Of a stretch of DNA of 39,331 nt, positions 34,266-39,331 are shown one piece after another. The stretch is taken from assembly GCA_002339015.1 (NCBI GenBank), contig DDJC01000070.1, positions 1 to 39,331 on the forward strand, given 5' to 3'. Numbering within the stretch: the stretch's first letter is position 1; each line of letters opens with the position of its first letter. A program made the position numbers and the translations under genes. A model generated the notes under the pieces. That model made no database searches, was not told the origin of the DNA, and saw only the letters and a list, made by a program, of their open reading frames with translations. The DNA comes from Burkholderiales bacterium UBA1834 (lineage in GTDB: Bacteria; Pseudomonadota; Gammaproteobacteria; Burkholderiales; Burkholderiaceae_C).

Positions 34266-35387
34266 ATGGTCAAGAAGATACCCGCCGCCCGCCTTTCTTC
34301 CGCCGAGCACGATGCCGTGGCCCACGCCCCGGTGGTACTCGATGTCGAAGGCCTGAGCCTCAATGACGATGACCGCCGCCGCCTGAAGCACCCGCTCACC
34401 GGCGGCCTGATTCTGTTCGGACGCAACTGGCAGAGCCGGGCGCAGGTCACGGCCCTGTGCGCCGAGATCAAGTCGATCCGCCCCGATGTGCTGATCTGCG
34501 TGGACCACGAAGGGGGCCGCGTCCAGCGCTTTCGTACCGATGGCTTCACGCACCTGCCGCCCATGCGTGCCCTGGGTGACATGTGGATGGATGACGGCAA
34601 GCTGCCGGCAGGCCACGGCGCCATGGCCGCCATGGACGCGGCCAGTGCCTGCGGCTATGTGCTGGCCGCCGAACTGCGCGCTTGTGGCGTGGACCTGAGC
34701 TTCACGCCTGTGCTGGATCTGGATTGGGGGGGCAGTACCGTCATCGGTGACCGTGCCTTCAGCGGGGATGCCCGTGTGGCCACCACCCTGGCGCGCGCCG
34801 TGATGCAGGGCCTGCTGCACGCCGGCATGGCCAACTGCGGCAAGCATTTCCCCGGGCACGGCTTTGTCAAGGCCGATTCCCACGTCGAGATTCCGGTCGA
34901 CAAGCGCAGCCTCAAAGCCATCTTGGCCGATGATGCCAAGCCCTACGAATGGCTCAGCACCGTGCTGACCAGCGTGATGCCGGCCCACGTGATCTACCCC
35001 AAGGTGGACAGCCAGCCCGCTGGCTTCTCCGCCCGCTGGCTGCAGGACATCCTGCGCGCCCGCCTGGGGTTCACCGGGGCCATCTTCAGCGATGACCTGA
35101 GCATGGAAGGCGCCAGCGTGGCCGGCAGCCACACCCAGGGCGCCATCGCCGCGCTCAATGCCGGCTGCGATCTGGTGCTGCTGTGCAATCAGTCGCTCAA
35201 GGGCGGCGCCCCGGTGGATGCCTTGCTCGATGGCCTGCAGGCCGCACAGGCCCGCGGCGAATGGAGGCCCAGCGCCGACAGCGAGGCACGCCGCCTGGAT
35301 CTGCTGCCCCAGACAGCGCCTATGCCCTGGGACGAGCTGATGCTGCACGCGCCTTATCAGCAGGCGCTGTCCAGGCTGCCGGCCTGA
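34266..35387 (+). CDS. nagZ: Beta-N-acetylhexosaminidase NagZ
   Basis: NagZ is a cytoplasmic glycoside hydrolase family 3 enzyme in peptidoglycan recycling that removes N-acetylglucosamine from muropeptides. The 373-residue product has the family motif CGKHFPGHG (191-199) and the nucleophile region FSDDLSMEGA (274-283). The start lies 29 bases after acpS with no overlap, and no strong ribosome site is seen. Confidence 0.93.
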   Translation: MVKKIPAARLSSAEHDAVAHAPVVLDVEGLSLNDDDRRRLKHPLTGGLILFGRNWQSRAQVTALCAEIKSIRPDVLICVDHEGGRVQRFRTDGFTHLPPMRALGDMWMDDGKLPAGHGAMAAMDAASACGYVLAAELRACGVDLSFTPVLDLDWGGSTVIGDRAFSGDARVATTLARAVMQGLLHAGMANCGKHFPGHGFVKADSHVEIPVDKRSLKAILADDAKPYEWLSTVLTSVMPAHVIYPKVDSQPAGFSARWLQDILRARLGFTGAIFSDDLSMEGASVAGSHTQGAIAALNAGCDLVLLCNQSLKGGAPVDALLDGLQAAQARGEWRPSADSEARRLDLLPQTAPMPWDELMLHAPYQQALSRLPA

Positions 35388-35404
35388 GCCGGCCGACAAG
35401 GGCT

Positions 35405-35451
35405 CATCAGGGCAGGATGGTTGCGGGGCACCCGCAATCACGGCCCTGATG
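35405..35451. terminator. Nested hairpin between convergent nagZ and the acyl-CoA ligase
   Basis: An outer 9-bp stem CATCAGGGC/GCCCTGATG encloses an inner 7-bp stem TTGCGGG/CCCGCAA. It fills the short gap between two convergent genes. It has no T-run, so it may act by structure or with Rho, and could serve both strands. Confidence 0.5.
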
Positions 35452-35460
35452 GCGCTTCGG

Positions 35461-37353
35461 TCAGCCTGCGCTGTCCGCCTGGGCGTAGAGACCGCTGATC
35501 ACCGCCTGGTTGCGATCGATCACCACCTTGCGCTTGACCTTCATGGTGGCGGTGAGCTCCCCCCCTTCGATGGTGAACGACTGCCGCAGCACCGCGAACT
35601 TGCGGATGTGCGCCACGCGGGCCTGCTGCTCGTTCACCTGGTCCACCGCAGCCTGCAGGGCCTTGCGCACCTCAGGGTGGTCATAGAGCGCGTGGAGTGG
35701 TTCGGGCAGAGCCTTGGCCTGCGCGAAGGCGGCCAGTGCCTGTGGGTCCAGCGTCAGCAGTGCGGTCAGGTAATGGCGCCCGTCGCCGCAGGCCACGGCA
35801 TGCTCGATCAGCGGCGTGTCCATCAACGCTGCCTCGATGTTGCCTGGTGACACGTTCTTGCCGCCCGAGGTGATGATCAGGTCCTTCTTGCGACCGGTGA
35901 TGAACAGGTAGCCGTCGGCGTCGATGTGGCCCAGGTCACCACTGCGCAGCCAGCCATTGTCCAGTGCTTCGCGCGTGGCCTCGGGCTGCCCGCCGTAACC
36001 CTGGAAGATGTGGGGGCCGCGGATCAGCACCTCGCCATCCTCGTCGATGCGGATCTCGGTGCCAGGCAATGCCTTGCCGACCGAGCCCAGGCGGGTCTGG
36101 CCTTCAAGGCTCAGGGTGGAGGGGCCGCAGGCCTCGGATTGCCCATAGAGTTCCCGCACGACCAGATCAAGCCCCGTGAAGAAGCGCAGCTTGTCGGGCG
36201 CGATCGGGGCGGCGCCCGAGATCAGCAGGCGGGCACGGTCGAACCCCAGTGCGGCCTTGACCTTGTCATGCACCAGGCGGGTGGCCAGGCGCTTGCGCAG
36301 CGTCAGCCAGGCACTGGGCTGTCGCCCGTCCAGCACTTCGGCGTGCCATTGCCGGCCGATGCCCAAGGCCCAGCGGGCCAGGGCGGCCTTGGGGCCGGTG
36401 GCCTGGCGCAGCTTGTCCTCGATGGCGGCCTGCATCTTCTCCCACACCCGCGGCACGCCGAAGAAGATGGTGGGGCGCACCTCTTTGAGGTGGTCGCCCA
36501 GCTCTTCCATGCTGCGCGCGTAGTACACCGTGAAGCCGTTGCAGGCCTGGTTGTGCAGGCAGCCCAACTGCTCGGCGATGTGGGCGAAGGGCAGGTAGGA
36601 CAGCATGTGGTCCTGCTGGTCGGCGCCGGCCGTGCGCCCCAGCATATCGGCCGTCCAGGCCAGATTGCCGTGGTTGAGCACCACCGCCTTGGAGGGGCCG
36701 GTGGTGCCCGAGGTGTAGATCAGGGAGCCGATGTCTTCAGGCCGCAAAGCCTGCAGCCTGGCCACGCGCTGGGCTTCCAGGGCGTGATCCTGCCCTCGGG
36801 CCATGAAGGCCTCCCATGGCAGCACACCGGTCGGGGCAGGGGTGTTGCGGCGCATCATGACCACATGCTGCAGGCCGGGCACGCGGTCCTGGCAGGCCCG
36901 GGCCTTGGCCAGGCGCTCGTCATCGTCCACCAGCAGCACCGAGGCACCAGAGTGGTTCAGCACGTGCTCGATGTCCTTGGTGGAACTGGTCCAGTAGATG
37001 CCGGCGGGCACCGCGCCGATGGACATTGCCCCGAAGGCCATGACGGCCCATTCAGGGCGGTTGAAGCCCAGGATGGCGACGGACTGACCGTGCTGGACGC
37101 CCAGGCTGAGCAGGGCCCGCGCCGCATTGGCCACCTGTGCGCCATAGTCATGCCAGGATGTGGCCTCCCACACCTTCGGCCCGCGTGTCAGATAGGCGTC
37201 CTGCTGGCCCAGGCGCTGGGCAGTGGCCATCAGGCGCGCGGGCGCCGAGATGAAGCCACCGTCCTGGGGCCGGGGGGCTGCGATCGGGCCTGGGCCGCGC
37301 CCTTGGGGGGCGGTCTGGTCGGCGGGCGATGTCGCGAGAGAACTGAGCGCCAT
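35461..37353 (-). CDS. Long-chain acyl-CoA ligase (AMP-forming)
   Basis: This enzyme activates fatty acids with ATP and CoA for degradation or recycling. The 630-residue product has the AMP-binding P-loop YTSGTTGPSK (213-222), a DLGHIDADGYLFITGRKKD hinge segment and the C-terminal lysine region GELTATMKVKRK. It resembles the FAA1-like branch more than FadD proper. The start has AGGAG 6 bases upstream. The upstream palindromic promoter suggests control by a fatty- or branched-acid regulator. Confidence 0.9.
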   Translation of the reverse strand: MALSSLATSPADQTAPQGRGPGPIAAPRPQDGGFISAPARLMATAQRLGQQDAYLTRGPKVWEATSWHDYGAQVANAARALLSLGVQHGQSVAILGFNRPEWAVMAFGAMSIGAVPAGIYWTSSTKDIEHVLNHSGASVLLVDDDERLAKARACQDRVPGLQHVVMMRRNTPAPTGVLPWEAFMARGQDHALEAQRVARLQALRPEDIGSLIYTSGTTGPSKAVVLNHGNLAWTADMLGRTAGADQQDHMLSYLPFAHIAEQLGCLHNQACNGFTVYYARSMEELGDHLKEVRPTIFFGVPRVWEKMQAAIEDKLRQATGPKAALARWALGIGRQWHAEVLDGRQPSAWLTLRKRLATRLVHDKVKAALGFDRARLLISGAAPIAPDKLRFFTGLDLVVRELYGQSEACGPSTLSLEGQTRLGSVGKALPGTEIRIDEDGEVLIRGPHIFQGYGGQPEATREALDNGWLRSGDLGHIDADGYLFITGRKKDLIITSGGKNVSPGNIEAALMDTPLIEHAVACGDGRHYLTALLTLDPQALAAFAQAKALPEPLHALYDHPEVRKALQAAVDQVNEQQARVAHIRKFAVLRQSFTIEGGELTATMKVKRKVVIDRNQAVISGLYAQADSAG

Positions 37354-37419
37354 GCGGATCTCCTGGGATTGGACAGGCGTGAGGCGGGACGCCGACCATT
37401 TTTGTGATCGTGTGGACCC

Positions 37420-37450
37420 TCATTAGACGCATGCATGACGTTAACGTCAA
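37420..37450 (-). promoter_or_regulatory. MerR-type promoter with palindromic operator for the acyl-CoA ligase
   Basis: On the minus strand TTGACG (37450-37445) and TAATGA (37425-37420) are separated by 19 bases, the long spacer typical of MerR-family promoters. The perfect 14-base palindrome TGACGTTAACGTCA (37436-37449) overlaps the -35 and the spacer. It resembles the operators reported for LiuR-type MerR regulators of acyl-CoA catabolism; that link is from memory and needs a check. Confidence 0.5.
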
Positions 37451-37513
37451 CATCATGTCGCATAGGTAAAACCCCCATGGGCCCCATGCGGCCGATGTTG
37501 CCGGGCGGGCATG

Positions 37514-37540
37514 AAAAAAGCCCGGCAGTGCCGGGCTTTT
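37514..37540. terminator. Bidirectional intrinsic terminator after rne
   Basis: A 10-bp stem AAAAGCCCGG/CCGGGCTTTT has a run of A on its left side, which gives six T on the minus strand after rne, and four T on the plus strand. It lies 25 bases after the rne stop. Confidence 0.9.
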
Positions 37541-37564
37541 GTGCTGGGAGATGAGCCGCCTGGA

Positions 37565-39331
37565 TCAGGAGGGCGTCTCTGTCGTTTCGAACGGCAAGCG
37601 GATCTGGGAGAGATCCTTGCGGGTCTCGACCAGCACCAGCGGGCCCTCATCCAGCACCACCGCCGGCTTGCGCTCGCGGGGCACGTGCACGGGGCGCGGC
37701 TCGGCGGCGATGGCTTCGGCCACGGCGCGGATCTTGTCCGCGTCGGATTGCACCCATTCCAGACCGGCCTGCGTTGCCAGGGCGCTCAGGTCGGTCAGGG
37801 GCAGCTCGTACGCGGGCACGGCAGGCACGGCGGCCTGGAGCGGCTCGGGTTGCACCAGGGCCGCGGCAGGGGCCACGGGCTCGATGGCTTCGACGGGCTG
37901 TGCTGCCACCACCACCGGGCTGGCTTCGGCAGGCGCCTCGGCAGCCAGGCTGAACGGGCCAGTGCCGGCGTCGTTCGCGGACGGCACGGACAGTGTCAGG
38001 GCCTCGTCGGTCTGCTCGCGGCGCTCACGGCGGCCACCACGGTCGCGGCCACGGCCACGGCGGTTGCCGTCTTCGTCGGCCTGGCCTTCGGCAGCGCCTT
38101 CCAGGCCAGCAGAGGCGGTTTCGCCACGGGCAGCTGTGTCCGTATCAGCCTGATCGCCGTCGGTGCTCACGGTGTCCACGGCGCCGGCTTCCTGCTCGCC
38201 ACCACGGCCTCGGCCACCGCGACGGCGGCGGCGGCCACCTTCGCGGCCTTCACGCGCTTCAGGAGCATCGGACGAGGCTTGCTCATCAGCCGGGCCGGCA
38301 TCTGCCACGGCCAAGGGCGTGGCACCGATGTCGGCTGTGTCGACCGTCAGGCCTTCGGCGTTCTCACGCGGGCCACGCTCGCCACCACGGCGGCGGCGGC
38401 CATCACCGCGTTGACCATCACCGCGCTGACCGTCACGTTGGCCTTCACGCTCGGCGTTGCCGCCAGCAGCCAGTTCCTGCGTGGTGCGCTCTTCACGCTG
38501 GCCACCACGGCGACCACCGCGGTTCTGGCGCTCTTCACGGGCCTCGCCTTCACCCACAGGGCGGTCGGCGCGCTCATTGCGTTCATTGCGATCACCACGG
38601 CCGCCGCGGCGGTCATTGCCATTGCGTTGGCCTTCGCCACGCTCACCGCCGCGCTCATTGCGGTCACCGCGGCGCTGCTGGTTGCCGTCGCGGCGGCCGT
38701 TGTGGCGGCTGCCGCCCTTGGATTCCGGTTCTGCAGGGGCCACCGGGGCGGCCACGGGCGCTGGTGCCGGCGGGGCCGTGAAGGGTTCGGGGGCAGCGAA
38801 CAGGCGCTTGAGCCAGCCAAAGAAGCCGCCAGAGGCTGGGGCAGGTGCCGCCACGGGGGCGGGGGCAGCCACCACGGCCGCCGGGGCAGGTGCCGGCTCA
38901 GGCCTGGGTGGGGCCACGGGAGCCGGCTGGTCGGGCAGCACGCCCTTGATCACCGGCTCCTGCTTGGGCTTGGCCTTCTCGCGGCGGGTGATGCCCACCT
39001 CGTCGTCCGGCTCCTCGATCATCGTGTAGCTGGCCTGGATGTTTTCCAGACGCGGGTCGTCGTGGCGCAGACGCTCCAGCTTGTAGTTCGGGGTTTCGAT
39101 GTGCTTGTTGGGCACCAGCAGCACGGTCACGCGCTGCTTGAGCTCGATCTTGGTGATCTCGGTGCGCTTTTCGTTCAGCAGGAAGGAGGTCACTTCCACC
39201 GGCACCTGCACGTGCACGGCCGAGGTGCTGTCCTTCATCGATTCTTCTTGAATGATGCGCAGGATCTGCAGCGCCGAGGATTCGGTGTCGCGGATGTGGC
39301 CCGTGCCGTTGCAGCGCGGGCAGGTGATGTG
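37565..39331 (-). CDS. rne: Ribonuclease E, C-terminal 588 residues
   Basis: RNase E is the main endonuclease for mRNA decay and rRNA/tRNA processing and scaffolds the degradosome. The fragment begins with the zinc-link motif CPRCNGTG at the window edge, then the end of the catalytic domain (EITKIELKQRVTVLLVPNKH). A Pro/Ala linker follows with a short aromatic-basic segment GGFFGWLKRLF, then a long Arg/Gly/Asn/Glu-rich region, a second Ala/Glu/Asp-rich region, and a C-terminal block including LEWVQSDADKIRAVAEAI and VPRERKP. The length beyond the catalytic core favours RNase E over RNase G. The 5' part of the gene lies outside the window. Confidence 0.93.
   Translation of the reverse strand, partial: HITCPRCNGTGHIRDTESSALQILRIIQEESMKDSTSAVHVQVPVEVTSFLLNEKRTEITKIELKQRVTVLLVPNKHIETPNYKLERLRHDDPRLENIQASYTMIEEPDDEVGITRREKAKPKQEPVIKGVLPDQPAPVAPPRPEPAPAPAAVVAAPAPVAAPAPASGGFFGWLKRLFAAPEPFTAPPAPAPVAAPVAPAEPESKGGSRHNGRRDGNQQRRGDRNERGGERGEGQRNGNDRRGGRGDRNERNERADRPVGEGEAREERQNRGGRRGGQREERTTQELAAGGNAEREGQRDGQRGDGQRGDGRRRRGGERGPRENAEGLTVDTADIGATPLAVADAGPADEQASSDAPEAREGREGGRRRRRGGRGRGGEQEAGAVDTVSTDGDQADTDTAARGETASAGLEGAAEGQADEDGNRRGRGRDRGGRRERREQTDEALTLSVPSANDAGTGPFSLAAEAPAEASPVVVAAQPVEAIEPVAPAAALVQPEPLQAAVPAVPAYELPLTDLSALATQAGLEWVQSDADKIRAVAEAIAAEPRPVHVPRERKPAVVLDEGPLVLVETRKDLSQIRLPFETTETPS

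Noticed and set aside
37993..39029. Plus-strand Arg/His-rich frames opposite rne
   Set aside because: They arise from the repetitive Arg/Gly coding of the RNase E tail; the composition is extreme and no start signal is seen.

Overview
The window joins two genomic styles. Bases 1 to about 5,970 look like a gammaproteobacterium close to Aeromonas or its relatives: a nitrate module (napF-napD-napA, moaA, narQ-narP), a LON-domain protein, and a well-formed candidate small RNA. From about 5,975 to the end the DNA is richer in G+C and carries a conserved gene order of the betaproteobacterial order Burkholderiales (Leptothrix/Aquabacterium/Comamonadaceae type). The change falls inside a run of eight T, the tail of an intrinsic terminator. 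I read this as a probable assembly join, with real lateral transfer as the less likely alternative.

Left part. napA (cut by the window edge), napD and napF lie on the minus strand. Next comes moaA, also minus, with its own terminator. The nitrate/nitrite sensor pair narQ-narP is divergent from moaA. Together they detect nitrate, make molybdenum cofactor and mature the periplasmic nitrate reductase. After narP's terminator comes a LON substrate-binding-domain protein. Then there is a 250-base region with two palindromes that fit the LuxO-site pattern, a sigma-54 type promoter and a roughly 77-nt transcript unit with two hairpins and a T8 tail. This is the most interesting element of the window: it has the layout of Vibrio Qrr quorum-sensing RNA genes, but I do not see the Qrr core sequence.

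Right part, 5,972-15,668. A hybrid histidine kinase is divergent from a UbiH-type flavin monooxygenase, which is followed by a DsbC-type disulfide isomerase. On the minus strand are a DUF3108 protein, an M61-type peptidase with a PDZ domain, a DUF3429 membrane protein, a tetrapyrrole-methylase-family protein and a Maf/YceF nucleotide pyrophosphatase. A DUF177 (YceD) gene on the plus strand leads into the next block.

Right part, 15,669-37,353. rpmF-plsX-fabH-fabD-fabG-acpP-fabF make ribosomal protein L32 and the core of fatty-acid synthesis. A small membrane protein precedes rpoE-rseA-rseB-mucD, the envelope-stress sigma factor with its anti-sigma factors and periplasmic protease. lepA-lepB-DUF4845-rnc-era-recO-pdxJ-acpS-nagZ follow, many joined by 1-4 base stop/start overlaps. 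A long-chain acyl-CoA ligase on the minus strand has a MerR-type promoter candidate. The window ends inside rne (RNase E), whose C-terminal low-complexity half is complete.

I saw no rRNA, tRNA, CRISPR array, insertion sequence or prophage gene.
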